DNA of 64,000 nucleotides from Calothrix sp. NIES-3974 (lineage in GTDB: Bacteria > Cyanobacteriota > Cyanobacteriia > Cyanobacteriales > Nostocaceae), in the NCBI RefSeq assembly GCF_002368395.1, contig NZ_AP018254.1:2480001-2544000 (forward strand), read 5' to 3'. The position numbers were made by a program, and so were the translations under genes. This document shows, one piece after another, positions 1 to 7,906 of the stretch; within the stretch, counting starts at the first letter, position 1; each line of letters starts with the position of its first letter. The notes below the pieces were generated by a model, which searched no databases, was not told the origin of the DNA, and saw only the letters and a list, made by a program, of their open reading frames with translations.

Positions 1-221
1 TGATTGGAAATGTCTTCTAAACTAGCTTGTAACTCGCGTACAGGTTTATTATCAATTGGCAAGGAATATCGTAATAATGCTTTACCATCTGTAATCGCAT
101 TTCCCGCAGGAAGCGCAGCATAACTTACGGGTGTCCATCCGAATGCGGTTACACCTAATAATAGAGCCAAAGTCAGCAGTAGACCTAGGCTGTTTTTGAG
201 TCTGGTTTTGAAATCAAACAT
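1..221 (-). CDS. Cyanobacterial lumenal peptidylprolyl isomerase (TLP40-like), N-terminal part
   Basis: Only the first 73 codons lie in the window; the gene runs off the left edge. Residues about 11-33 form a hydrophobic export signal ending near Ser-Tyr-Ala-Ala, followed by a mature start LPAGNAITDGKALLRYSLP and a helix with ELQASLEDIS. This order (signal, LPxGNAITDGxALLR, LQASLEDISNQ) is what I know from cyanobacterial cyclophilin-type PPIases of the thylakoid lumen or periplasm related to plant TLP40. The family catalyses prolyl cis-trans isomerisation; the catalytic domain itself is outside the window, so the family call is by N-terminal resemblance. Confidence 0.7.
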   Translation of the reverse strand, partial: MFDFKTRLKNSLGLLLTLALLLGVTAFGWTPVSYAALPAGNAITDGKALLRYSLPIDNKPVRELQASLEDISN

Positions 222-562
222 GGAATAACTCAACTACCTATCAACAACAGAATACAGGATAGGGGAGACAGGATGCAGATGTTATTACTAGACCCCTATT
301 TGGATCAAACCCCTCAAACTTACAAGCAGTGGGGAGTAGTGGTCTATCCCATTAACTGTCCCATTAATTTTGATGAGTAAAGAAAAAAGGTACGTAGTAG
401 CGCTTTAGTGCTTCATATTCAAGCTTTTTCAAGGCTAAAAAGCCACTACCACAAACCCCTTAGAACTTATGGGACAGACCAGTAGGAAAATTTAAGATTC
501 AAAATTCAGGTTAAGGAGGATGGGGAGTCGCTTTTGGTCAGGAGGTTTTTCTGCTTATCCTG

Positions 563-686
563 TGTTTCTCAAGGGTGATAAGGGTTGAGTCATGGCTTGT
601 TTTTCCTACTACTCCCGTACAGACGCGATATATCGCGTCTCTCCCCACTCCCTATTCCCTGAAAGTTTTAGGGGTTTGTGAGAAAT
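563..686 (-). repeat. MITE-like dispersed element, copy A
   Basis: About 124 bp, in opposite orientation to the copy at 4117-4243. Its right end TTTGTGAGAAAT (675-686) and degenerate left end GTTTCTCAAG form terminal inverted repeats. Internally it carries the palindrome AGACGCGATATATCGCGTCT (621-640) and the CTCCC/TCCCT-rich arms also seen in the other copies. Confidence 0.6.
621..640. repeat. Dispersed palindrome AGACGCGATATATCGCGTCT
   Basis: Perfect 20-bp palindrome. The same sequence occurs at 4163-4182 and 18990-19009, with one-base variants at 25978-25997 and 52413-52432. It belongs to a wider palindrome family with outer arms AGACG/CGTCT and variable inner arms (see findings). Confidence 0.85.
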
Positions 687-914
687 CCGGGTATGTCTCC
701 AACTAAAGTATGAGTCTCTTCCTTCGATAGTTGTATGGCTGTAAATACAACGTTTTTCCGATGTTCAACCCAGGGTGAATTGCATACTATAAACACATAA
801 AGCGAAACGAACCGCAGCGAAGACAAGCAAAACAAAGATAAAAAGTTTTTCCTTCCAGGTTCTTTCTCGCTCATCAACAAACAACATTATTAAATTAACC
901 CAGGATTTAGAACC

Positions 915-1166
915 ATGTCTCACGAAATTAACAACACCGCAGTTGAACTTTCTGTTGACGAATTAGAAACCGTAGCAGGTGGATTTGGAATCATCATCGC
1001 TCCCGGTCAAGGACTTGATTTAGGAACCAATGCTAACTTCCAACAAAAAGATTTAGCAGTTCAGCAACAAACCTTCGCAGGTCCTGGTGGTGCTGGTAAT
1101 GCTCTAGTTGTTCAAGCTCGCGAAATTAACAGCAACTCCGGTCAATTCCTCTCCGTATTTCAATAA
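915..1166 (+). CDS. Double-glycine bacteriocin-like precursor, copy 1
   Basis: An 83-residue secreted-peptide precursor. Residues 1-23 are a leader ending LETVAGG, where the two glycines (22-23) are the expected cleavage site for a C39-peptidase ABC exporter; the remaining 60 residues are a Gly/Ala/Gln/Asn-rich core. It resembles cyanobacterial 'CTB-type' double-glycine bacteriocin precursors. Copy 1 is the divergent member: IIIAPGQGLDLGT where the others have IILAPGQALDLAT, Asn-Phe-Gln-Gln instead of Asn-Phe-Asn-Gln, INSNSG for IDSNSG and a C-terminus SVFQ for SLFN. No maturase gene adjoins it; a C39 exporter lies 38 kb away. Bioactivity is not shown by sequence. Confidence 0.85.
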   Translation: MSHEINNTAVELSVDELETVAGGFGIIIAPGQGLDLGTNANFQQKDLAVQQQTFAGPGGAGNALVVQAREINSNSGQFLSVFQ

Positions 1167-1184
1167 TTAATACTTGATTAAACT

Positions 1185-1219
1185 GGGCAAATAAATACTC
1201 AAACAGCAAATATTTGTCC
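1185..1219 (+). promoter_or_regulatory. Intergenic hairpin after copy 1
   Basis: GGGCAAATA (1185-1193) pairs with TATTTGTCC (1211-1219) through eight Watson-Crick pairs and one G-U pair. The same hairpin, fully paired, follows copies 2-5. There is no T-run after it, so it looks like an RNA processing or stability element, or an attenuator, rather than a classical terminator. Confidence 0.65.
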
Positions 1220-1279
1220 TACTAAAAACAAATCCCATTCAAACTGACAAACTAACTCATTACAAAAGGAACTAAAACC

Positions 1280-1531
1280 ATGTCTCACGAAATTAACAAC
1301 ACCGCAGTTGAACTTTCTGTTGACGAATTAGAAACCGTAGCAGGTGGATTCGGAATTATCCTCGCTCCTGGTCAAGCTCTTGATTTAGCTACCAATGCTA
1401 ACTTTAACCAAAAAGATTTAGCAGTTCAGCAACAAACCTTCGCAGGTCCTGGTGGTGCTGGTAATGCTCTAGTTGTTCAAGCTCGCGAAATTGACAGCAA
1501 CTCCGGTCAATTCCTTTCTTTGTTCAACTAA
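1280..1531 (+). CDS. Double-glycine bacteriocin-like precursor, copy 2
   Basis: 83 residues with the same leader (cleavage expected after Gly22-Gly23 of LETVAGG) and the common core version beginning FGIILAPGQALDLAT and ending SLFN. The leader has SVDELE like copies 1 and 6, whereas copies 3-5 have SIDELE. The start is supported by AAAAGGAACTAAAACC immediately before ATG, a sequence repeated before copies 2-6. Confidence 0.85.
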   Translation: MSHEINNTAVELSVDELETVAGGFGIILAPGQALDLATNANFNQKDLAVQQQTFAGPGGAGNALVVQAREIDSNSGQFLSLFN

Positions 1532-1638
1532 TTTAACTAACTTAGCTGGGCAAATTAATAAATACCAAATATTTGCCCCTTTCCCAACAAATCCCATTCA
1601 AACTCGTAAACTAACTCATTACAAAAGGAACTAAAACC

Positions 1639-1890
1639 ATGTCTCACGAAATTAACAACACCGCAGTTGAACTTTCCATCGATGAATTAGAAACCGTAGC
1701 AGGTGGATTTGGAATTATCCTCGCTCCCGGTCAAGCTCTTGATTTAGCTACCAATGCTAACTTTAACCAAAAAGATTTAGCAGTTCAGCAACAAACCTTC
1801 GCAGGTCCTGGTGGTGCTGGTAATGCTCTAGTTGTTCAAGCTCGCGAAATTGACAGCAACTCCGGTCAATTCCTTTCTTTGTTCAACTAA
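1639..1890 (+). CDS. Double-glycine bacteriocin-like precursor, copy 3
   Basis: 83 residues, identical in protein to copies 4 and 5 (leader SIDELETVAGG, core FGIILAPGQ...). It differs from copy 4 by silent bases only (for example CCC for CCT in the APGQ proline and TTT for TTC in the Asn-Phe of the core), so protein sequence is conserved while DNA is still being homogenised. Confidence 0.85.
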   Translation: MSHEINNTAVELSIDELETVAGGFGIILAPGQALDLATNANFNQKDLAVQQQTFAGPGGAGNALVVQAREIDSNSGQFLSLFN

Positions 1891-1997
1891 TTTAACTAAC
1901 TTAGCTGGGCAAATTAATAAATACCAAATATTTGCCCCTTTCCCAACAAATCCCATTCAAACTCGTAAACTAACTCATTACAAAAGGAACTAAAACC

Positions 1998-2249
1998 ATG
2001 TCTCACGAAATTAACAACACCGCAGTTGAACTTTCCATCGATGAATTAGAAACCGTAGCAGGTGGATTTGGAATTATCCTCGCTCCTGGTCAAGCTCTTG
2101 ATTTAGCTACCAATGCTAACTTCAACCAAAAAGATTTAGCAGTTCAGCAACAAACCTTCGCAGGTCCTGGTGGTGCTGGTAATGCTCTAGTTGTTCAAGC
2201 TCGCGAAATTGACAGCAACTCCGGTCAATTCCTTTCTTTGTTCAACTAA
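1998..2249 (+). CDS. Double-glycine bacteriocin-like precursor, copy 4
   Basis: 83 residues, same leader and core as copies 3 and 5. By eye the coding sequence equals that of copy 5, pointing to the most recent duplication in the array. Expected product: a 60-residue secreted peptide released after the Gly-Gly at 22-23. Confidence 0.85.
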   Translation: MSHEINNTAVELSIDELETVAGGFGIILAPGQALDLATNANFNQKDLAVQQQTFAGPGGAGNALVVQAREIDSNSGQFLSLFN

Positions 2250-2356
2250 TTTAACTAACTTAGCTGGGCAAATTAATAAATACCAAATATTTGCCCCTTT
2301 CCCAACAAATCCCATTCAAACTCGTAAACTAACTCATTACAAAAGGAACTAAAACC

Positions 2357-2608
2357 ATGTCTCACGAAATTAACAACACCGCAGTTGAACTTTCCATCGA
2401 TGAATTAGAAACCGTAGCAGGTGGATTTGGAATTATCCTCGCTCCTGGTCAAGCTCTTGATTTAGCTACCAATGCTAACTTCAACCAAAAAGATTTAGCA
2501 GTTCAGCAACAAACCTTCGCAGGTCCTGGTGGTGCTGGTAATGCTCTAGTTGTTCAAGCTCGCGAAATTGACAGCAACTCCGGTCAATTCCTTTCTTTGT
2601 TCAACTAA
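2357..2608 (+). CDS. Double-glycine bacteriocin-like precursor, copy 5
   Basis: 83 residues; protein identical to copies 3 and 4. The following spacer differs from the earlier ones by one base (CTGATTAC for CTCATTAC just before the next ribosome-binding site). Same expected processing by a C39 exporter. Confidence 0.85.
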   Translation: MSHEINNTAVELSIDELETVAGGFGIILAPGQALDLATNANFNQKDLAVQQQTFAGPGGAGNALVVQAREIDSNSGQFLSLFN

Positions 2609-2715
2609 TTTAACTAACTTAGCTGGGCAAATTAATAAATACCAAATATTTGCCCCTTTCCCAACAAATCCCATTCAAACTCGTAAACTAACTGATTACA
2701 AAAGGAACTAAAACC

Positions 2716-2967
2716 ATGTCTCACGAAATTAACAACACCGCAGTTGAACTTTCTGTTGACGAATTAGAAACCGTAGCAGGTGGATTCGGAATCATTCTCG
2801 CTCCTGGTCAAGCTCTTGATTTAGCTACCAATGCTAACTTTAACCAAAAAGATTTAGCAGTTCAGCAACAAACCTTCGCAGGTCCTGGTGGTGCTGGTAA
2901 CGCTTTAGTTGTTCAAGCTCGCGAAATTGACAGCAACTCCGGTCAATTCCTTTCTTTGTTCAACTAA
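2716..2967 (+). CDS. Double-glycine bacteriocin-like precursor, copy 6
   Basis: 83 residues, leader SVDELETVAGG and the common core. It is the last copy: its 3' flank departs from the repeat right after the stop codon and leads to a strong rho-independent terminator at 3031. It shares the Val-type leader with copies 1 and 2, so the Ile-type copies 3-5 sit inside a Val-type array, as expected if the middle was amplified last. Confidence 0.85.
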   Translation: MSHEINNTAVELSVDELETVAGGFGIILAPGQALDLATNANFNQKDLAVQQQTFAGPGGAGNALVVQAREIDSNSGQFLSLFN

Positions 2968-3030
2968 GTTTTGACAAAATAATTCAGTGCTTCGTTAATT
3001 AATTACTCAAGAATTAGTGGTGGTTGAACT

Positions 3031-3064
3031 AGAGACTGTGTGATTTATTTACACAGTCTCTTTT
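3031..3064 (+). terminator. Rho-independent terminator of the array
   Basis: AGAGACTGTGT (3031-3041) and ACACAGTCTCT (3051-3061) form an 11-bp perfect stem with a 9-nt loop, followed by TTT. It ends the six-gene transcript 64 nt after copy 6. Confidence 0.9.
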
Positions 3065-3125
3065 CCTGGTTTGCTACATCTTTCTAAATCCAGATTCAAT
3101 TAGATTTAAAAATGCTATCGGGTAC

Positions 3126-3875
3126 TTAGCGCTCAATTCCAAATTCAACCGACACTACGGCAGTGATATCCTTATTGATGGAAGAAGTATCGTAAACACC
3201 GGAATCACTGACTTCCGTTGAATTGGGTGATGTGATTTGAAAAACTCCTGTTTTTGCACTGCGAACTGTGCCAATTTTATTACCTGTACTGCGAGCGATC
3301 GCATCGGCTCTGGCTTTTGCATCTTTTGTCGCTTCTGCTACCATTTCCACCCGTAATTTACTCAGTTGAGTATACATATATTGAGGTGGTTCGGAGGTAA
3401 TTGGTATTCCTTCATTCAGTAACTCGGTGACTTGTTGGGAGACCTTGCTAACCCGTTCGATGTCCCCGGAACGGATTTCCCAGCGTTGTGTTAATTTGTA
3501 CGCTGCAACATTGCCAGTTTCCCGATTATTGACAATTTCTGGGATGACATTGGTATCAATTGCACTTAAGGTAATTTCCTTCTCTGCAATTTGCTTTTCT
3601 TGAAAATAGCGTTGTAAACGTTCGGTATGGGTTTTTAATTCTTGATATGCAGCTTGTGCTGTGGGTTGCTGGCTAGAAACAGATACTCGCCAAACCATAT
3701 AATCAGAAGTGATTGGTCGTTTGGCAGACCCAGTAACTTTGAGGGTATCATCTGTATATCTGATGGTGCGAATAGCTTGAGCTGCGATCGCTGAACTAAC
3801 TACCAAGGCTATTGACAAAGCTAACAATCCCCCAAACAATTGGGGAAATCGTTCGGAGGAGAATATATTTCGCAT
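3126..3875 (-). CDS. SIMPL (DUF541) domain protein
   Basis: 249 residues. Residues about 14-36 form one membrane or signal segment (LLALSIALVVSSAIAAQA). Residues about 40-247 match the SIMPL/YggE/BP26 fold pattern: LKVTGSAKRPITSDYMVWRVSVSSQ near the start, a repeated AxAxARADAIARSTG helix at about 185-200 and a final TAVVSVEFGIE strand. The family is periplasmic or membrane-anchored and of uncertain function, linked to stress tolerance in some bacteria. It faces the bacteriocin array tail to tail with the array terminator between them. Confidence 0.8.
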   Translation of the reverse strand: MRNIFSSERFPQLFGGLLALSIALVVSSAIAAQAIRTIRYTDDTLKVTGSAKRPITSDYMVWRVSVSSQQPTAQAAYQELKTHTERLQRYFQEKQIAEKEITLSAIDTNVIPEIVNNRETGNVAAYKLTQRWEIRSGDIERVSKVSQQVTELLNEGIPITSEPPQYMYTQLSKLRVEMVAEATKDAKARADAIARSTGNKIGTVRSAKTGVFQITSPNSTEVSDSGVYDTSSINKDITAVVSVEFGIER

Positions 3876-4116
3876 ATACTTTTACCTATTTGATTTGAAA
3901 AAAAGTTAATTTGTCAGCAAATTTTATCTACGTTTGCACTCTGATATGTTTATCTTTTGATTTGTTGACTGGTAAATTATGGTACGAGATAACTACTCAC
4001 TCCCTTGGGAATATTCCAGAATTGTTCGGAAGGAGTTTACCAACTATTTTCATGTCTCCCCAAAGGGAACCCATCCTATCATCCTATATTGAGTTCCAGT
4101 TTTCAGAGTAATCCGG

Positions 4117-4243
4117 ATTTCTCACAAACTCCTCAAACTTTCAGTGAGTAGGGAGTGGGGAGAGACGCGATATATCGCGTCTGTAGGGGAGTAGCAGAAA
4201 AATAAATCCACTATTCAAGGCTTATCACTCCCTTGTGAGAAAT
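4117..4243. repeat. MITE-like dispersed element, copy B
   Basis: A 127-bp element with perfect 11-bp terminal inverted repeats, ATTTCTCACAA (4117-4127) and TTGTGAGAAAT (4233-4243), and the 20-bp palindrome at 4163-4182 inside. It has no coding capacity. It is the best-preserved of three copies; the others are 563-686 and 40124-40214. Confidence 0.7.
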
Positions 4244-4331
4244 GCAGGATATGTAGCAACCATTAGCGTAAACGATATAACTTCTCTTCCCCACCTTTCC
4301 GCAAAATCCAAAATCCAAAATTCAAAATTCC

Positions 4332-4964
4332 ATGACTGTCAACCTCCAATCAATTACCATCCCAGCTTCCACTCCTAACCCCAAAGGTCTAATAGTTGCT
4401 TTACATGGATGGGGAGCAAATGCTGAAGATTTAACCGGATTAACACCCTATTTAAATTTGCCAGAATATACCTACATATTTCCCGATGCACCTTTTCCCT
4501 ATCCCTATTCTCCCAATGGTCGAGCTTGGTATGATCTGCGGGTGGAAAATATGTATGCAGGACTTACACAAACACGAGAGACATTATTATCGTGGCTAAC
4601 AAACTTGGAAAGGGAAACTGGTATACCTTTATCTAGAACGATTTTAAGCGGCTTTTCCCAGGGTGGAGCGATGACACTGGATATCGGTTTACGCTTGGAT
4701 TTAGCGGGGTTGGTATGTATGAGCGGATATTTGCATCCGGAACTCGAAAAACAGCCAAAACCTGATTTCACCAGCTTTCCCAGTGTATTGATGATGCATG
4801 GTCAGCAGGATACAGTTGTGCCTTTAGGTGCAGCACACAAAGCTAAAAGCCTCTTAGAATCTTGGGGTGTGAATGTAGAATACCACGAGTTTAGCGCTAG
4901 CCATGAAATTAACCTGCAAATGTTGGAAAAGTTACGAAATTTTATCCAACGGCGACTACCATAG
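4332..4964 (+). CDS. Carboxylesterase / phospholipase-like alpha/beta hydrolase
   Basis: 210 residues, the usual size of the Abhydrolase_2 (carboxylesterase/phospholipase) family. The oxyanion loop is LHGWGAN (24-30), the nucleophile elbow GFSQG gives Ser109, and the remaining triad residues are Asp160 (HGQQD) and His191 (SHEI). It is probably a cytosolic serine hydrolase acting on small esters or lysolipids; the substrate cannot be read from sequence. The ATG follows a short tandem repeat (AAAATCCAAAATTC, 4305-4330), so a normal ribosome-binding site is lacking. Confidence 0.85.
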   Translation: MTVNLQSITIPASTPNPKGLIVALHGWGANAEDLTGLTPYLNLPEYTYIFPDAPFPYPYSPNGRAWYDLRVENMYAGLTQTRETLLSWLTNLERETGIPLSRTILSGFSQGGAMTLDIGLRLDLAGLVCMSGYLHPELEKQPKPDFTSFPSVLMMHGQQDTVVPLGAAHKAKSLLESWGVNVEYHEFSASHEINLQMLEKLRNFIQRRLP

Positions 4965-5122
4965 CTCAGGTTACAAAATTTTTATCAATTAGGGCGTATA
5001 AATCCGGAAAATATTCACACAAATTGTGTCTACTAATGAGTAAGATATATTGGGTGGCTGTGCAATGATGCAACTCAACCCAAGACTGGATGCGAGTGCT
5101 GTTGAACGGAGGGGCAAAGCAT

Positions 5123-5335
5123 ATGAAAACTCTGAGCATTTCCAGACAAGATATTGCTGCAATGACTGCAAAGGATGTGGAAGCTTTGGCTACCCGTCTG
5201 GAGAGTGATAATTACAGCAACGCCTTCGAGAGTTTGAACGATTGGCATTTACTGCGGGCGATCGCATTTCAACGTCCAGAACTAGTTGAATCCTATGTCC
5301 ACTTGCTTGATTTGGAGCCTTACGATGAAGCTTAA
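5123..5335 (+). CDS. Small conserved cyanobacterial protein (DUF2555-like)
   Basis: 70 residues starting MKTLSISRQDIAAMT and ending LLDLEPYDEA. I chose this ATG because GGAGG lies 9 nt upstream; an in-frame ATG at 5090 would add 11 residues that look unrelated. The motif WHLLRAIAFQRPELVE followed by HLLDLEPYDEA is typical of a small soluble family confined to cyanobacteria (I believe DUF2555), of unknown function. It is acidic and helical with no membrane segment. Confidence 0.7.
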   Translation: MKTLSISRQDIAAMTAKDVEALATRLESDNYSNAFESLNDWHLLRAIAFQRPELVESYVHLLDLEPYDEA

Positions 5336-5820
5336 TTTGATTCATCCTCATGCGATGCGCGCAGCTTAGATTCTCTAGATTATCACATTTGAACTCAAAA
5401 ATTGATCGCTGAAATTCAGGATGATGGCTAAAACCATCATCCTATTTTAGATTTTGGATTTTGGATTTTAGATTATTGGTTCTTCATCTTGCTAGACAAT
5501 AAAGCTGGGGATGACAATCTAGCTTCAAAGGTTTGTGCAGCAAGGATTATAGAATAGCTTTCGCCCTAAGTATAAAACTAAATTTAGAGCCAAGTTGAAC
5601 GGAAAAATAAGGCTTTTGCCCGAAGCTGATTAATCATAGAATCAATTAAGCCGGAAAATGAAGTTTCTCTTTCTATGGCAAACAGGCTTCAAACTATTGC
5701 TGCATCCTAGTTTCAGAATTTTTAGTCACCCCCCAGCAAGAAAGTAGACGTAGTAATGGTACGTCTCTACGATAATTTTGGTTTTAATCCAAAATCCAAA
5801 ATCTAAAATCTAAAATCCAA
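5336..5820. other. Intergenic, repeat-bearing
   Basis: No gene seen. It holds heptameric short tandem repeats (TTTTGGA/TTTTAGA) at about 5446-5476 and 5785-5820 and a decayed AGACGTAG/GTACGTCT palindrome at about 5745-5765. The second tandem repeat runs straight into the coaBC start codon. Confidence 0.6.
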
Positions 5821-7050
5821 ATGACAATCCCTTCTCAACGTGTCCTCATTGGTGTATGTGGTGGAATCGCTGCTTACAAAGTCTGTGAAGTGGTTTCCCA
5901 GTTATTTCAACGGGGTGTCGAAATTCGGGTAATTCTCACCAATGCAGCAAGGGAATTTATCCAACCTTTAACTTTTTCCACCCTATCCCGTCACCGTGCT
6001 TATACGGATGCTGATTTTTGGCAACCGATTTATTCCCGTCCCCTGCATATCGAATTGGGGGAATGGGCTGATTTAATAGTCATAGCGCCATTAACAGCTA
6101 ATACCCTGGCAAAATTAGCCTATGGGATGGCTGATAATCTCCTCACCAATACCGTTCTTGCTTCCCCTTCCCCCGTATTAGTTGCACCTGCGATGAATAC
6201 GGATATGTGGGAACAGCCAACTGTTCAAGATAATTGGCAAAAACTATTACGGTATAATCGCTACCATGCCATCGATACTGCATCCGGTTTATTAGCTTGC
6301 GATCGCGTTGGTGCTGGCAGAATGGCTGAACCGGGGGAAATTATTAGTTATGTGGAATCTTTACTCCATACCCACGGTAAACGAGACTACCAAGGTCAAC
6401 GAGTCCTTATTAGTGCTGGGGGAACCCGAGAATTCCTCGACCCGGTGAGATATATTGGCAACCCATCCACCGGAAAAATGGGTTTAGCCCTAGCCCAAGC
6501 TGCCCAACATCGGGGTGCTAGCGTCACCCTTATATCTAGTTCCCACCTCAATTTTCCCCTGGGTGTACGGGGTATTTCCGTTGTCAGCGCGGAGGAAATG
6601 CATTCAGTAATGCTACGGGAATTACCAAATCAAAATGTAATTATTATGTCGGCGGCAGTAGCTGATGTGAAACCCCGTGATTTCTCTCCTCAGAAGTTAC
6701 CAAAACATGCCCTGGGTGAAAATTTATCCCTCACCTCCGTACCCGATATTGTCGCCGACTTAGCCAAACATAAACAGCCCCAGCAAATTTTAGTCGGTTT
6801 CGCCGCCCAAACAGGTGATATTCTCACACCAGCACGGGAAAAGTTACAAAAAAAACAGTTAGACGCAATTATCGCCAACCCCATTGACCAACCGGATAGT
6901 GGTTTTCAGAGTGACACCAATCAAGCCATATTTCTCGACCGCCAGGAATTTATTCAGGAAATACCCCAGTGTAGCAAATTAAAAATGGCACATATTATTT
7001 ACGATTTGTTGGGTAAAAGATTCCATCGACATAGCGATCGCTTACCATAA
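5821..7050 (+). CDS. coaBC: Bifunctional phosphopantothenoylcysteine decarboxylase / phosphopantothenate-cysteine ligase
   Basis: 409 residues, normal for CoaBC (Dfp). The N-terminal half is the FMN-dependent decarboxylase: [10 protein letters not shown] at 10-19, the HIELGEWAD helix and the PAMNTDMW motif near 122-129. The C-terminal half is the ligase: [26 protein letters not shown] and SAAVADVKP. Together they make 4'-phosphopantetheine from phosphopantothenate, cysteine and CTP/ATP in coenzyme A synthesis. The start ATG lies directly after a tandem repeat, so translation initiation is not SD-led. Confidence 0.95.
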   Translation: MTIPSQRVLIGVCGGIAAYKVCEVVSQLFQRGVEIRVILTNAAREFIQPLTFSTLSRHRAYTDADFWQPIYSRPLHIELGEWADLIVIAPLTANTLAKLAYGMADNLLTNTVLASPSPVLVAPAMNTDMWEQPTVQDNWQKLLRYNRYHAIDTASGLLACDRVGAGRMAEPGEIISYVESLLHTHGKRDYQGQRVLISAGGTREFLDPVRYIGNPSTGKMGLALAQAAQHRGASVTLISSSHLNFPLGVRGISVVSAEEMHSVMLRELPNQNVIIMSAAVADVKPRDFSPQKLPKHALGENLSLTSVPDIVADLAKHKQPQQILVGFAAQTGDILTPAREKLQKKQLDAIIANPIDQPDSGFQSDTNQAIFLDRQEFIQEIPQCSKLKMAHIIYDLLGKRFHRHSDRLP

Positions 7051-7364
7051 GCAAATATTTTTTCACCAAGAAGACATAATTGAAGGTGAATTCGACAGCG
7101 CTCAAAGAATCCCTCTCCAATCCTCTCTCCAAAATGGATACAGGCTTTGGAAAAATTGATTTTTGGTTGAAACCACAGATTTTTCTGCCCCTCTCCGTTC
7201 TGCGGAGAGGGGTTGGGGTGAGGTTCATCGAACTCACGTTAATTTAAGCAACACAGGGAGTGGAATTGTAGGGAAGTTCAGGAAAATTAAATATTTGAAG
7301 GCATTGCGGAATTTGGGCATGAATTATAATTGTTTACATTTTGTATTAAAATCAAAACCACCAT

Positions 7365-7389
7365 AGAGACGTAGCAATGCTACGTCTCT
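7365..7389. repeat. Dispersed GTAGC-type palindrome
   Basis: 25 bp with arms AGAGACGTAGC and GCTACGTCTCT around three bases. Further copies lie at 10403-10427, 14491-14515, 20352-20376 and 22984-23008, with a half copy near 24897. Several copies share a flank containing TACATTTTGT and AAAATCAAAA, so the mobile or amplified unit is longer than the palindrome. Confidence 0.85.
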
Positions 7390-7390
7390 G

Positions 7391-7661
7391 CCGGCATTTT
7401 GGGGTTAGTCGAATACTAGGTCGGGTTTTCCACACCCTACAGTACGGCTAGCTCCTCTAGAATCGAGGCGGAGTTTTACCCGACTACATAGCACAATTGT
7501 AAGAGGGATATCCATCCATAGATCGACCGATTTGTGCTGGTGATGAGTTTTTCTTAGCCAGTACCCAATTTCACCTGACTTCGTGCCAGAAGTGTTACGG
7601 GAGTGCCGCACGGCATCTCCAAGTAGTGACAAACTACCCCAAACCGCGATGTTTTTTTTCA
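7391..7661 (-). ncRNA. Candidate HEARO / IscB-type omegaRNA, stand-alone
   Basis: On the minus strand an approximately 270-nt block is highly structured and unlike protein-coding DNA. Long-range stem GTCGGGT/ACCCGAC (7478-7484 with 7420-7426), hairpin GGGT-N7-ACCC inside the 3' half, ACTTC/GAAGT, GCCG/CGGC and CTCC/GGAG stems are visible. Its 5' edge is next to ATGATG (7665-7660), matching the ATGA/GTGA insertion context I remember for HEARO elements, and pieces such as CTATGGATGGATATCCC and GTGGAAAACCCGACC resemble the HEARO consensus from memory. HEARO RNAs guide IscB nucleases; no iscB gene follows within the 340 nt to coaBC. Family assignment is by recall, unaligned. Confidence 0.5.
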
Positions 7662-7906
7662 TCATGGTCTTTCCATCAGGTTGCTGCTTGAATAACTAAA
7701 TCCAGTTAATCAAACAGGACTATGCTTTTTGTCTCAATAAAAGGGTAAAATCTACTATTAATAAAACTTAACTCTATACAATAGGGCTTACTATCTCTTT
7801 TGCCCATCTTGGCACCAGAGACACCTAAATAAAAATTTGAGGAAAACCTCGGATTTAGTTTCTAACTGCATTCTGCGTTCTACCTTCTAGGTTTCACCAT
7901 TGCTAT

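Larger units (their letters stand above)
222..914. other. Intergenic region upstream of the bacteriocin array
   Basis: No credible gene. It contains one copy of the MITE-like element (563-686) with the 20-bp perfect palindrome at 621-640 inside it. The leader of the array (about 690-914) is AT-rich; a possible -10 (TACTAT, 785-790) is visible but no good -35, so I do not call a promoter. Confidence 0.6.
1548..2655 (+). promoter_or_regulatory. Four identical intergenic hairpins after copies 2-5
   Basis: Located at 1548-1578, 1907-1937, 2266-2296 and 2625-2655. Each pairs GGGCAAAT with ATTTGCCC (8 bp) around a 15-nt AT-rich loop, 16 nt after the stop codon. Copy 6 lacks it and is followed instead by a T-tailed terminator. 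The arrangement suggests a co-transcript cut into, or stabilised as, single-gene mRNAs. Confidence 0.65.
915..2967 (+). repeat. Six-copy tandem gene array, 359-bp unit
   Basis: Starts at 915, 1280, 1639, 1998, 2357 and 2716: the unit is 365 bp for the first step and exactly 359 bp for the other four. Copies 4 and 5 appear identical through the coding region, copies 2-6 encode nearly the same protein, and the spacers between copies 2-6 are almost identical. This is a recent gene amplification or an array kept uniform by gene conversion. Confidence 0.95.

Noticed and set aside
668-880. 70-codon minus-strand frame
   Set aside because: It starts inside the array leader and runs into the MITE-like element; no ribosome-binding site and no protein-like composition.
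915-2967. Regular 359-bp repeats considered as a CRISPR array
   Set aside because: The unit is far too long and encodes a conserved protein; no CRISPR anywhere in the window by eye.
3911-4111. 66-codon plus-strand frame
   Set aside because: Abuts the MITE copy at 4117, lacks an SD and resembles no family.
7163-7366. 67-codon plus-strand frame before dnaJ
   Set aside because: Its 5' half is a CTCCGTTCTGCGGAGAGGGG-type repeat and its 3' part the palindrome flank.
7405-7665. 86-codon minus-strand frame
   Set aside because: Coincides with the structured HEARO-like element; the nested stems explain the sequence better than coding.
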